Positions 23,228 to 34,467 of a stretch of 64,000 nt of DNA are shown in pieces. Origin of the DNA: Aulostomus chinensis (taxonomy: Eukaryota > Chordata > Actinopteri > Syngnathiformes > Aulostomidae). The position numbers were made by a program, and so were the translations under genes. Below the pieces are notes generated by a model. That model was not told the DNA's origin, did not search any database, and was given only the letters and a program-made list of their open reading frames with translations. The stretch lies in contig JBBMOA010000009.1 in assembly GCA_037954235.1 (NCBI GenBank), forward strand, positions 24,322,626-24,386,625. Reading direction: 5' to 3'. The first letter of the stretch is position 1, and each line of letters begins with the position of its first letter.

Positions 23228-23336
23228 GAGTATTTGCCCATTCTCCTCACAACAGCAATCACCACCGCCATGACAATGATCACGGCCAAAAGAGCACCGA
23301 TCACAATACCAGCTACCTGGCCAGAGGTCAGGCCTT
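23228..23336 (-). CDS. pdpn: pdpn transmembrane exon
   Basis: The acceptor TTTGTCTCCTCCAG precedes 23,336 and the donor TC|GTGAGT follows 23,228. It encodes GLTSGQVAGIVIGALL..., a hydrophobic span of about 22 residues, then RRMGKY. The GxxxG motif and the basic juxtamembrane residues match mammalian podoplanin, where they serve self-association and ERM binding. Phase 1 in, phase 2 out. Confidence 0.85.
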
Positions 23337-23779
23337 CTGGAGGAGACAAAGAAAACCACTGGCCGGTTGAAATCAATTACTTACATGTCTTTAAAATGTT
23401 TCCTTATGTTTTTGTTTGTATTTAAATCAGTGCAGGTATCATAAATCATTTTACCCTCACACATCAATTAGCTACAGTGCCCTGGAGAGGCCATACAGAG
23501 AGAAAAAAAAAGGGGTTTGTGGATATAGACAGAAAATTTTGAGGCCATAAGATGTTACTTATTCCCTAAATTGAAGTATTACATATTCAAAATTAATCAC
23601 CTCCATTGAAGGTGACGGACCCGAAGAGGCTCAAGCTGCCACCCATAGCTCCACCTTTTCACGTCCCTGACTGCCCATCAGTCTCTTCCCTGTCTCTCGC
23701 TCTCTTTATCTCAGTCCCACTCTTTCCTTCTGCATATCTGTCTTCCTCCATTATCTGTCTTTGTCTCTGCTCCGCTCTC

Positions 23780-24027
23780 CTGCTCTCTTTCCCCCCAACC
23801 GGTCAAAGCAGAAGGCCGTCCCCACTGATCCCGGATCTGCTTGATGATCCTGCCTGTTAAAAGGAAGGTTTTCGTTGCCGCTGTTGCAGGATGTGCTTGC
23901 TGATGGAGAATTGTTGGGTAAATTCATTGAAGGAGCGTGGTACTAGACCTGCTCTACCTGTAAAGTGTCATGAGATAACTTTTGTTGTGATTTGACGCTG
24001 TACAAATAAATTGACTTGACTTGACTA
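23780..24027 (+). mobile_element. Fish interspersed repeat / LINE-like 3' tail
   Basis: The series CCTGTTAAAAGGAAGGTTTT, TGCTTGCTGATGG, CTGTAAAGTGTCATGAGATAA and TTTGACGCTGTACAAATAAA, ending in TTGAC repeats, matches the 3' end of a very widespread vertebrate and fish repeat that usually reads ATATAAATAAAATTGA. It lies in a pdpn intron, antisense to the gene. Confidence 0.6.
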
Positions 24028-24193
24028 AATAGAGGGACCAATTCATATCTCATGGCTTCAAACTCACTAAATCGTGTAGAGAAGTTATTTCTCAAACATT
24101 TTTTCTTTCTCTTTGGTCTCTCCAGGTCTCCATAAACTGTGCCTGAATTCAAACTAACCGCCCTCCCAAAGCTCCATCTCACTCATTCCTCAC

Positions 24194-24640
24194 CCTCCAC
24201 ACCATCTTCAACAACCACGCCACCGTTCCCATCTGCCTCGACAGCATCCGTCATCTCGGGGATGCCAGCGGGGGCTGCCGTCTCTACGACAGGAGGGTCA
24301 GTGGCCACAGGCTCTGCCGCTGCAGTGGCAGCAGGAGTTTCAGTGTTAAGGACGGCCTCATCAGTGATGACGGGGACTGGTAGCGCCTCAGTGGTGGCTT
24401 CAGTGGCAGCTTCAAATGCGGCTTTGCTGACAGCCTCAGTGGCAGCCTCAGTGGCAGCCTCAGTGGCAGCTTCAGGTGCGGCAGTAGCTTCAGTCTCAAC
24501 CTCTTCAGCAGCCACAGGTGGAGGTGTTGGAGGTGGAGCGGAGAAAACGTCAAGCTCTTTTGGTCCCTCTGTGGCAAGGGGGGCTTCCTCTACGGCCTCA
24601 GTGACACCAGTGACAACCTCAGCAGGGAGCTCAGTGGGGC
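24194..24640 (-). CDS. pdpn: pdpn ectodomain exon, Ala/Glu/Thr-rich
   Basis: The acceptor TCCCTCCAG precedes 24,640 and the donor GAGG|GTGAGG follows 24,194; both ends are phase 1. The 148 full codons are almost free of Cys and aromatic residues and are rich in Ala, Glu, Thr, Val and Pro (TELPAEVV..., then TEAATEAATEA). The Thr/Pro content suits O-glycosylation of a mucin-like ectodomain, which is inferred. If exon 1 joins directly, the junction reads HA-S-PTELP. The Ala/Thr/Glu stretch comes from 12-bp tandem repeats. Confidence 0.75.
24387..24478 (-). repeat. pdpn: 12-bp coding tandem repeat in pdpn
   Basis: The plus-strand unit CAGCCTCAGTGG repeats perfectly three times from 24,431, with degenerate units on both sides. 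On the coding strand it encodes Ala-Thr-Glu-Ala repeats, so length changes of one unit keep the frame. Confidence 0.85.
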
Positions 24641-25277
24641 CTGGAGGGAGTCAGACATGCAGTTTAAACACAGGGGTCTGGGGCTGTACAGTGGGTTTTG
24701 AGGATATTTTTTAAAATAAATCTCCATGTTTTGTGTCATATATGGTTCAGCCACACATTTAACTAGTTGGACAAAATACCCTGTTTCATTCGGTCTATGT
24801 GGTTGAAGTAATATCGCAGTTGGTTGCAATGCATTTTCCAAACATAAATGCTTTTCAATCAGTTTAATACTTGTCTCGCTGAGTTAGATACATTTCATTG
24901 AACTACAACATAAAACCCTAAAATTAATAAAAATGTGTTTTGCATTCGAAACAATTAGCAAATGTTCACAAATTTGGTCTTACACACAGTTTATTTTAGT
25001 CATCAATCAAAAGGCAGGAAACAAAGCCAAGCAATTATTTTTACTACTTGATGCTGACATGAAACTGTAACATCAAAGCAAGAGTGATTGACAGAATATG
25101 TGCACAATGCATATAGTCGGGAACAAGGTTGAGAGAACTACCAGGCTTCACTCCTTGTTCAGAGGACGAGAAAGTCCTACAGTATGACAGAACGACTGAG
25201 TAACAATCAGAAAGGCTGTGAAACTGGTCAAAATGAACAAGGTGATTATAGTTCCTGACATAACGGTGTGACAAGAC

Positions 25278-25445
25278 CTTTCCTCTCTCTCACTCTGCCT
25301 TCAAACACCACCGCCAGCACTGCAGCAGCTACTGTGACAGCACCACACCCTGTGACTTCATAAAAATGTACATCCTCACTCTCATCCTCCACCCCTCTAT
25401 TAGGTCGGTGTGCGTAGTGGCATGCCTGATCCTGTGCCTCATTTC
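25278..25445 (-). CDS. pdpn: Possible extra pdpn exon (low confidence)
   Basis: A clear acceptor (CTCTCTCTACAG) precedes 25,445. A weak donor (AAAG|GTCTTG) follows 25,278. The 168-nt segment is open and phase 1 at both ends, so it could be included or skipped without changing frame. It would add about 56 residues, including an acidic part (GVEDESEDVHFYEVTG) and a hydrophobic Ala/Val run. I recognise no domain and the donor is poor, so it may be chance. Confidence 0.3.
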
Positions 25446-25499
25446 CTGTAGAGAGAGCCGCTACCACCACCGCCGCCGCCGCTGCCACTCCTGGAGCTG

Positions 25500-28300
25500 A
25501 TGTTTGAGAAGAGCTCAGGAAGGCTTGTTAACCCTCAACCATTTAACATGCGCACTTATTGAAGGGTGGGGTTGCCGTGACAACGCCTGATGGGAAGAGA
25601 CAATCCACAACGGGAGGAATTGCGGGAGGAAATCTAAAGGATATCAGGCATATTTTAAAAGCAAATCCATCACAAGAAACTTTTTCCAAATCTACCATCT
25701 AAACTTCCTTGCAGGAGCTTAGAAGGAGCTCGTCTGTGCTCCCAGTGAAATGGAGGCTCCCATTATGTATTTAGCAGCTGTATGAAGACATGTATTTATC
25801 CTCATGTCTTTCATCAAAGCCTGGACTATGAAGTGGACTGGGTTCAACCTAATCATTTCCCTTCCCTCGCTCCATCTTCTGCATCCTCCCAGCCACAACT
25901 GAAAGCTTAGCCTGGACAGCGCTGCTTCAAAATTAAGGAGGTAGATTTCAGTGGCACCTAAATTACGGTCTACAGTTAACTTTCCACTGACAAGATGTTG
26001 GCCTGATGTGACTCCTCCTGAATGGAAACTTTAAATGGGTTTCTCAAGAGGAACTTTCTTACTGTGCGTCTATGCGACATTCTAAACTTTAACAATCCGA
26101 TTGTTCTAAATGCTTGAAGTAATAAAGAATACTTCACAAGGATAAAAATAACTGAATGGCTGGACTTGTCTAACAACCGCCGTAGTTATTCCTAGTCCGC
26201 TACTGGCTGGTGTGTTCATTAGCAACAGGCAGGGTAAATATAACAAAACATTTGTTCCCACCGTGGGCCAGAACTAAAAGGGGGGGGGGGGGGGGTGTTC
26301 AAATGGAGACTGTTTGTTTGGAACGTCTGTAAGTGATGATAAAATGTTCTGCGCTTCACAGGGTATGGCCCTCTGCTATGTGTAATCACCCCCTCAACCT
26401 CCACTAACAATTGTTTCATTATGTGTACAGTTCCCACAATTAGCTCTGGGTAGTATTTCCTCCCCACTGTGCTGACTACGGTGCCTTAATAGCTACATTA
26501 GTGAGTAAGATGCCGTCTACATCCCCTCTCGTTTCCTTTTAATCTATGAATCGCCCGTCTTCCTCCTCGTGACCCCGTCACTCCCTAAGGATAGGTTTGT
26601 TGCTGCTTTGACCTTTTAGGGAACTGAGGGAAAGAGAAAAAATGGAGGCAGAGGGAAAAATAGAGGGAAGCTACGACGGAAACTTTTTATTAACTGAGAA
26701 AGTGGGAATAAAATAAATCTTAGTATGACCATTTTTAAAATCAAAATTACACTGAATGAGTGAAAAAATACCACACAACAGGTGTAAATGAGTTGAATTA
26801 AGATGCGCTGTCTACTCCGAACTCCCTTTGTCTAAATGAAATGATACTTTTTGGGTGTCTTTTGAGTGCAAATATGATCAGTAAGATCGTGAGCTTTTGT
26901 GTCCCCCTCTGCTGCTTTGTCAGTCAGCCTGTGTGTAGACAAGAAACTCCCCAATCCTTAATCTGGGGCAGAATAAAGAGTCAGATCATTGTGCAAAAAC
27001 TCAAAAAAAAAGAACCAAAAAAAACAAACCCCGCGACTCTTCAAACTTGGACTCGTTTCCAGTTTCCTTTTCATTCTCTCAGTCCTAGACAGTGAAACGT
27101 TTACGTAACTGTGGCGCTGTCTTTATTGCTCCAAACTTTTCGGCAGCGGTGCACCCAGGTCATTTTACCCACTATGACATCATTTTGACCACACGCGCTC
27201 TCTATGGCATCTGTTTCCATGTGAAGAGGTCTGAAATCATCCTGTCACTCAACCAGTGGAGTCAGAATGTGTTTTAACCTCCTGATGCTTCAGCTGCTGA
27301 TAGAAATTAAAGGATTAGTTCACCCAAATGACACATTTTCAATTAATTAACCAACTAGGAGGGAGAAAGCGGCCACTCTCCTGCCCGGCAAACAGAAAAT
27401 GGAGAGTGATTGTAACTAAGGGACACAGTGATACACAGCGTGAAGATGAGAGAAACAGCCTCCATCCATTACGATCACAATCAGCTGTCACTGTCCCCCC
27501 CCTCACGTCTGTGTGTATGAGAGAGCTAATAATTCACCGCGTGGGAGGGTCCATACAGGCGGTGTGTGAGGGAGTGTGTATCTACCTTGGAGCCCAGGAA
27601 TGTTTTTGTGGCACAGGGGGAGGGAAATGTGAGAGATAGGCACCATGCCCATCTCCCTGCATTACGACAAGGTGTTAGCACCCCTCCTAGTAGGAGTCAG
27701 CTGTGATAGTGGGACGTGCTGTGTGCTGCACTCGGGGGATTTGAGGCAGGAGACAGACTGGAGTGGAATATTCTCAGCCCGTTTTATCAACGAGGAAACA
27801 CAATGAGCGTCCACACTGGTACAAAAACAGATTTCTCCCTTCCTGGTCTAACTTAGATATGAGGACATGCAGCAGGTCCCATCTGGACTCTATCAACCTG
27901 GGGCACCAACTGGTACCAGACTCAGGCTTCCTTTAATCTCAGCAGGGCTGATTACATTTCTAAAGTGTAATGAATCAGAGCAGGGATGACATGGAATGCA
28001 AAAATAGATCACTTTTACGCTCTTCTTTCTTTCAATCAACTGGAAACACCCACAGATGAGACGTCCACCGACCTTTAGAAAAATTAGCCTCTAAATGCAT
28101 ATTTAATCTCACAACCTTTAAATACAACTCCCACATAAAACACCCACTCAGTTGTGTAAGAGTTCCTTAGTCAGCGGCTGGAGTTTTTCTTGCTGTCTAC
28201 TCCACCATGTCTCACCCTGCAGCACACGTAGGTGTGAGAGATATGAGACATTTGTGCTGGGACTTACAGGCCAGTTTTGGGCCACCCCCTGCTATATAGT
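25500..28300. other. pdpn first intron, no further exon seen
   Basis: Non-coding. A 16-17-base G run lies at about 26,280-26,296. A short sequence at about 27,308-27,340 (AAAGGATTAGTTCACCCAAA) is a known end motif of a common fish repeat. Confidence 0.45.
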
Positions 28301-28318
28301 CATGTTTTTGGAGTCTCT

Positions 28319-28383
28319 CCCCCCCCCCCCACCACCACCACCACCACCACCAAGGCCCTGCTGCTGCTGCTGCTGCTGCTGCC
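28319..28383. repeat. Compound poly-C / (CCA)n / (CTG)9 repeat
   Basis: A C run is followed by about seven CCA units and nine CTG units, which are (CAG)9 in the pdpn pre-mRNA. It lies in the first intron and is not coding. Confidence 0.9.
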
Positions 28384-30075
28384 TGGGGTTGCCAGGCTTG
28401 GGCCTGGTCTTGACTAAAATGGCTACCTCTTTTCCATGAACAGATGCTGCTTGTGGAAACTTTTGGATGCATGACTGAACATTTGTGTTTTCTTAAAATG
28501 AGAGTGCTACGTCATGGTCTCTCTTAACCAGCGCGTCTCATATTTGGAGTATGAGCGCAACATTGGAGCCATTTCTAGAAGTGGGCATGGCCAAAGGGCA
28601 CTGACCTCTAGCTTCAGCGGCCAGATGTGACGGGGATGTTATTGGCCCAAAGAGGCAGACAAAACTCATTAAGACGGAGACTGGAGGGCGGGGGGCAGTA
28701 ATGTGAGTGACGAGGTGGAGGGTTTTACAGGATACATGGGGTTTAGCTAGTTAAGCAAGCAGGCACGAGGGAGTTAAAAGTTGTGAAGCATGGATGAGGA
28801 ATGAACTTTTTTTTCTTTGTTTGCTGTCTCTGGAGGCTGCAGAATTAAAAATCGCTCTGAAAGTTTGAGGACTTTCTCTGTGAGGGTAAACCTCCATAGA
28901 AATGGCGCAGGCACGCTGCCTCCACCCGGTAAAGGTTGTCGTTTAAAAATAGACCCAGCCTCTCTCCGCTGCACACCAACCCCCGGGCTCATCAAGCTAG
29001 AGAAGGGGCAGGAGGTAAAGAGTAAGAGAAAGGCGGAGGAGGGAAGTGGGATTTTAAGTGATACCCCTCCAAAGATGGATAAATGCCAAAGAGCCGGGGC
29101 AGTCTGACAACATGTGGGTGAGCGAGGGTGGGGCGCCTCTTTGGAGCTCATCTTGTATCGACTGCGCTCCCTCTTCTTGCTCCTCACCCTCATCCATATG
29201 ACCCTCTTAAATATAGAGCCTCCCTCTATTAATATACACACTCAAACCAGCCCTGCCCTGCAGTACCCTCAGGCCCCAGCCACCCACCCCCCTCCCCACC
29301 ACCCAGCTCCATGCCTGCTGCTGCTTCCCCTGGGCAGACTGGTCAAGGCAAAGGAAGAAAACAGAATGAACGGAAGACAATGAGTAGAGCAAGTATAGAA
29401 TGTGCTTGAAAAAACAAAAATGGTGACAGAGAAGGAATGATGCAGTGGCAAAGCTTTCAGCTAGATGACTAGAGTGTGTGTTACACTTTACACCCCCACC
29501 CCCTTGTGCATGAGCACCGTTTTGGGAGCCTTCCAGAGGATATTCCTTTCTTCTCTTTGCCGGTGCCAAGAATTTACAGACACGAGGCAGTAGGGCTCCT
29601 TCTATTACATCACTTTTATCCCTTGTGTCTGCAAATCCATCTTCTCCTTTTTTTTGTTATTGTTGTCGCTATTCGGATACCAGCAGTCGTGTGAAAATTT
29701 AAGAAAGATGTCTGGATCTGTTGGGGCAACACACACTTGCTCCGTCTTCGTCAGATAAAATTCAGTTTAAGATGATTCCTAGCCAAAGTGAAATATAAGA
29801 GCTGCAGCAGTGCCAAATTCCCAGAGCCCGTCGTCATTGATGATTTATTAGGGAAAACATTATAAATACAGCAAGTTTACAACGATTCGCTCACACAAAA
29901 CACTTCAATAAGAACTTATTGGTTACTTTTCCAGCTTAAGCCAGCCTGCGAGTGTTAGTGTATGAAGCTAAGAGGGATTAACATGGACAAAGAGTGGCGT
30001 AGTATGGGCACATGGAAGCGGAGACAGGACACGGTGTGCTAACAGCAGGACAGTGATTACAGAGAGTTGACTTAC
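28384..30075 (-). other. pdpn first intron, promoter-proximal part
   Basis: No exon was recognised. The sequence is G- and C-run rich, with several open frames of low complexity that look like chance. Confidence 0.4.
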
Positions 30076-30139
30076 TTGCATGTGTGATGGCACAGAAAGG
30101 GCCAGCCAGGGCCAACAGGAGCAGCAGCTGAACATTCAT
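30076..30139 (-). CDS. pdpn: pdpn exon 1: start codon and signal peptide
   Basis: ATG at 30,137-30,139 opens MNVQLLLLLALAG..., a classic secretory signal peptide with a Leu-rich core and a likely cleavage near the small residues at 18-22. The donor GCAA|GTAAGT is perfect and leaves phase 1, which fits the ectodomain exon. The context CACCACGATGA is an acceptable start context. Confidence 0.85.
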
Positions 30140-31240
30140 CGTGGTGATATCTTGTCTCAACCTTTAGGGACTCCCACAGGGGCAAAGAGCACGACACCAA
30201 AGCCCTCGCACACACGCCGGTCACACACCAGCAAAGCCTTTCTCCAGAGGGGAAGGGTGAAGTACCAAAAAAGGTCAAGAGAGAAAAGTCTTCAGATGGA
30301 AGTTAAGGGGGAAAGTAACAGCCTCAGATCCTTTGAACTTTTAGAAGACAGATGGGGCCGAGCTGAGGTTGGTCACTCTCTGGAGCTGGAAGATAAGTGG
30401 TGAAGGGATGCAGGCAGGACAAGAGAAGCTCTGGCTACTTTGAGGAAGTGAAGGGAGAGAGAGAGGGACTGGTACACAGCAGGAGAGAGAAAGAGAGTTT
30501 GTAAGTGACTGAGCCGTGAGTGGAGGAGGGGTGCTGGTACTGGTGGTGGGCTGGGCGGGTTAAGGAGCAAGGGGCAGGTTGGGCTGGGAGGAGGGTGACT
30601 GGATATGGGCTGTAAGGTGGCAAGATGTTTCCTCCACGTATCAAACCCTGCACATACGCAAACAAACACTTGGAAATTAAGATAAGCCTGTTGACTTTCT
30701 TATCTCAAGACTAGACAACCATTGCAAACTGTAACTGTTCATTTTAAATCTCTTTTTAAATACTCTGAGTGCAGAAGTGTCAATTAGAAAATAATATAAA
30801 GAGAGAATTCAATACATGTGTTTCTAGTTATGTCGTTTTAATAAGCACTGGATAAGCAGTGAATGAAAGTGGCCCCTGTGACGCATTTCTGTTGAACATC
30901 AATTTGGTTTTCTGGAAAGTGGCAGATTAAATCTACATTTGACGGACAGTAGCAGGCGGGAGATGCCTTTTTAACGGGTTTTCACAATGAAAAGGAGCCA
31001 TAAACACACTTAGAACATCTTGTGACTTTCACACAAGCAAGCATGGGTGGTCTGCTGAGTTTATGTGGACGGAGGGCAAACAAACTGCTGCTTGGAGCTT
31101 GACTGACACCTGTTGGGCAACAAGCTCGGGTTCTTTTACCTGAAAAAAAAAAAAAAAAAGCCACAACGGTTTTTAAGTTGTTCAGACATGCTCATAAAGT
31201 GAAATAACAACCGCTGATTCAAGGTTAGTGCAGTAAAAAT
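30140..31240 (-). promoter_or_regulatory. pdpn 5' UTR/promoter and foxj3-pdpn spacer
   Basis: This short interval holds the pdpn leader (end unknown, perhaps near 30,450, where the transcript strand is CT-rich) and its promoter. The foxj3 3' end is only about 0.8 kb further upstream, so pdpn promoter elements may overlap foxj3 termination. No TATA box is convincing. Confidence 0.35.
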
Positions 31241-32975
31241 GGTCAATGACATTTTTAATAAACACTGAAACAGATTTTTAACAGTTGAACCACCATACAC
31301 AGATTATTTATGACACACAAAAGCCATTTCTTATCACTTATTTACAATATAATGAGGGTATTTACATACAGCGTCTCCTGAAAGACAGATAACAAAATAC
31401 TTTTTCTCCATTTGCTGTTTTCTTTTTACCAGTTTTTTAAAGCGCAAACAGCAGGGTAACATACTGTTATTTACAAGGACAACAACGCACAAACATACAG
31501 GATATATAATGCTGGTCACTGTAATACAGCATTTAATGGCAATAATAAAGATTCTTCTTCTTTTTTTTCCCCCCCAACGATGAGACCTCCTCCAAACCAA
31601 GGAGGTCCCACTGTGAACCCACTTGACACAAATAAAGTATCTGTTTCTTATGAGTATCTTTTGAGCTGTATACTAAAGGAAATCAGAGAGGACTATACAC
31701 ACTTGCACACACTGACAAAATCAAACATCAAAAAGAGTCTTTGAGCCTTTTTGTTTTGTACTTTGCTCCTCATTTTTAAACTGAACTTCATTTTCTTTTG
31801 CTTCTCTTGTTCATTTGATGCTATCGAGATTGGATCTTTGTGCAAAAAAATGCATGTTTTCTCCTAAATGAGACATTCTTGAAACCATGACCAACATCCC
31901 CCGTCTTGTCATAACTGATATGCACTACCCCCCCCCCCAAAAAAAAACAATAAAAAGCTTGTAAATCCGAATTATATCGCAGAAAAAAAAGTGATTGTTC
32001 ACAATGTTCGAGTCTAGCCAGCATATTGTTTGTATTTAATTAGTGGCTGTCTGAATGAGCTACTGAAATGCTTCTTCCACAGTATTTTCTATCCGTTAGC
32101 TTATAAGCTGACAAACTTTTGACCCCCAAGACGCTCGATGTGCCCCAAGAAGTGAACACCAACAGCACCACATGGTACCGTAGACGTGTGAACATCAATG
32201 TAACACTCCCAGAACAAGGTAGCGTGAACAGTTACACACAAACAATAATGAAATTTTAAATAACGAAGTAAAAAAATGCACAACTGGTGCCTAATATGCA
32301 TCAGCAAGATAAAAAGAGGACAGGTAGTGGTGCATAGAATTATTTGGGGTGGGGGGGGTGTGGCAAAGGAAGCACTGTGGTGCTTGTTTCGACCAGCAGG
32401 TGGTGCTGTACTCAGCCATCCATCACTGATTCATGATAAATATACATTATTATTCTTCATGAGCAAACATCTGAAATACGTGCGTTTGAATGAAAACAGA
32501 AGAGGAATTTTTCTAGTCATTACCTCTGTAACTTTGCAGATACGTAGCTGGAAACACAAAAGATTTTTAACGTAAAAACGATTCACAGATGTTTGGACAA
32601 CACTCATAACCCTGTTGGCACTCAGGGACACAAAATCAGACGATCAAGAGAGCTTTGGATGTCTTTTATGGGGAGGAGACGATGTGTGTTTACATCTCAG
32701 CTTGGTCCAATCTTGTAAAGTCTCATTTTTTTTTTCATTGATTGTCTTTTGACTCAGCGTCCACTTGTATCAGGAAGGAAAAAAAAAAAAAGGCCAGCAG
32801 GATTAAAAATTTTTCTCTTGGGATTGTCTGCAATTTTTGAAAGGAGCAGTGTAGCCGGTAGAACACCTCACACGCCGTCATCACATATCGTCATCACACG
32901 TCACCACACGTCACCTCTGTGTCTTTCTCATTTCCTGTCTCGTTCTTCACGGTTCAGTACAACTGATGGATCCGT
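31240..32975 (-). other. foxj3: foxj3 3' UTR (predicted extent)
   Basis: Long non-coding sequence directly follows the foxj3 stop and carries several T-rich and A-rich runs. Its lower limit is inferred from the ATTAAA near 31,254. Confidence 0.4.
31254..31259 (-). terminator. foxj3: Candidate foxj3 polyadenylation signal (ATTAAA)
   Basis: The minus strand reads ATTAAA, the commonest variant hexamer; another lies at 31,533-31,538. I found no canonical AATAAA on this strand between here and the stop codon. Confidence 0.3.
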
Positions 32976-33100
32976 TTAGACGATGGAGTCCCAGTCAAAG
33001 TCGTCCTGGATGTCGTCTGTAGTGAGCATACGTCTCACCTGGAAGTGTCCCGGAGGCAGCATGTGTTGTTGCGGCTGCTGGCTCAGCTGGCTGTGATGGC
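32976..33100 (-). CDS. foxj3: foxj3 last coding exon (acidic C-terminus)
   Basis: The acceptor CTCCATGCCCAG precedes 33,100. The exon enters in phase 1 and encodes a Gln-rich stretch, then MLPPGHFQVRRML and the conserved end DDIQDDFDWDSIV, with TAA at 32,976-32,978. This C-terminus is near-invariant in FOXJ3 and likely has an activation role (inferred). Confidence 0.95.
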
Positions 33101-33495
33101 CTGGGCATGGAGGGATGAAGACCTTAACACTGATAGATATTTCTCTATACTTCTTTTTTTCACTTCCTCAGTCAAGGTGTGAAAAAAATATTCTTAAAAT
33201 CCACATGAAATGTTTGAAACATGTAGCACAGGAATTTCCCTGTCATGACACATGAACTTACTGTTGAATCTCAAAAATTTTAGCAACACACTTGCAATTT
33301 TATACTTGTAAGGACCAAATAATATCTATATCTTGTAATATAATGCAAAAGAGAGTGCAGACCTCTGGAAAGGCAGACAAGTATGTCTGTGTTATACGAA
33401 AATAAGACCATTTTATATGGCATTAATATTTCTAATATAGTGCTTGTATTTTTTTCATTGACACACATAAATATTTCTTAAGAAATGTATAATCT

Positions 33496-33656
33496 ACAGC
33501 ATGGCTCAGTGGTAGAGCGGCCGTCTAGCAACCGAAGGGTCGCTGGTTTGATCCTCACTTCCCCCGGTGACCATGTCGAAGTGTCCTTGAGCAAGATACT
33601 GAACCCCTAATTGCTCCTGACGGCCCTGCGACGCTAGAGAAAATGAATGGATGGAT
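33496..33656 (+). mobile_element. tRNA-derived SINE in the last foxj3 intron
   Basis: A perfect A box TGGCTCAGTGG (33,502-33,512) and a near-perfect B box GGTTTGATCC (33,545-33,554) are followed by the fish SINE body phrase GTCCTTGAGCAAGATACTGA and an ATGG tail. Flanks share GTAATCTA-like bases (33,486-33,496 and about 33,657-33,667), a likely target-site duplication. It is antisense to foxj3. Confidence 0.8.
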
Positions 33657-33884
33657 ATGTAATCTATCTTGGCATAAATATCAACTTTGTCCTTTGGACT
33701 GCTAGAGAAGCAGTCTGGTAGTTTGATGGATGAAAGGTTTTTTTTTGTTGTTTTCCCATCTCTGTCTTCAGAAGGACAGGTCCATGCATCTATGCATCAA
33801 CAGTAATTTACATTTAAACCCCCCCCCCCAAAAAAAAATTAACGTTGCGCTGCAGAAAAAGTTTTTTGTTTTTTTTTAACCTCC

Positions 33885-33990
33885 ACCAAAGAGGTCAAAG
33901 TTGTGGACAGATTGTCATGGAATTTAGCAGCATTGTAAAAGTTGAGGAACAGTCTAGAGCGGATCCAGATCCGAGGCTGACTTCTTGCTT
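33885..33990 (+). repeat. Fragment of a dispersed fish repeat
   Basis: AACCTCCACCAAAGAGGTCA and GCGGATCCAGATCCGAGG resemble a widespread fish transposon-derived sequence. No terminal repeats are visible. Confidence 0.35.
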
Positions 33991-34365
33991 TAGTGGAGCT
34001 ATACGTTCTATTTCAAGAGGTTTTCATTCATCCATTTTTAACCATATTTTTTTAATATTATGTTTTTAAAACATGTTCACGTGAAAGTCTTTAAAAAAAA
34101 AAAAATCAAAATGATCCATAACTGTCACTCCCTGGAGCAGTCGTATGTGTGTGTCTTTTGGCATTGCCCTCTTTGACATATTGATATTCATGTCGCATCC
34201 AAGCAGTTGTGATGTGATACTGAATATACAGTTTTATGTGTTTGTTGTGATTCTGAAATGACATAATCATATAAGACTGTCCTTAGCTACATATTCACAT
34301 GACAGGTGTAAGCTGTGTTGCTAACGATGCCCCCGGACCTGTAAAAAGAGAGGAGGAGGAGTCAC

Positions 34366-34467
34366 CTGTCATGCTGGGAGCTGTGTTGCTCATGGGAGGC
34401 ATGTGAGGGTATCCGGGTGGGCCCATCAGAGAGGAAATGTTGTGTCTCGAGTCCATGTACATGTTCC
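34366..34467 (-). CDS. foxj3: foxj3 exon, Met/Pro-rich segment
   Basis: 102 nt, phase 1 at both ends, acceptor TCCCTCCCACAG, donor ACAG|GTGACT. Encodes NMYMDSRHNISS followed by GPPGYPHMPP, matching the NLYIDSRQN and PPPGYPH blocks of mammalian FOXJ3. Confidence 0.93.

Larger units (their letters stand above)
20225..30450 (-). other. pdpn: pdpn gene span: podoplanin
   Basis: Podoplanin is a small mucin-like type I membrane glycoprotein; in mammals it binds CLEC-2 and, through its short basic tail, ERM proteins, and acts in lymphatic and epithelial cells. The exons at 30,139-30,076, 24,640-24,194, 23,336-23,228 and 21,817-21,811 join in frame (phases 1, 1, 2) into a 208-residue protein: signal peptide about 1-20, Ala/Glu/Thr/Pro-rich ectodomain to about 175, one membrane span at about 179-200 with GIVIG (GxxxG), and tail RRMGKYSP. 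Human PDPN is about 160 residues, so the ectodomain is longer here. Ectodomain sequence is not conserved; identity rests on the signal and membrane exons, the tail, and the position next to prdm2. Confidence 0.8.

Noticed and set aside
23078..23425. Plus-strand frame of 115 residues across the pdpn transmembrane exon
   Set aside because: It is the antisense of the transmembrane exon, whose minus-strand reading has correct splice sites and family motifs.
24139..24714. Ser/Ala/Val-rich 191-residue plus-strand frame
   Set aside because: It is the antisense of the pdpn tandem-repeat exon; repeat composition keeps the other strand open by chance.
28152..28472. Cys/Pro-rich or Ala/Trp-rich frames at 28.2-28.5 kb
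   Set aside because: They are translations of the CCA/CTG trinucleotide repeat.
33496..33656. Possible tRNA gene
   Set aside because: The A and B boxes are present, but the acceptor and anticodon arms do not fold convincingly, and a SINE body and ATGG tail follow.
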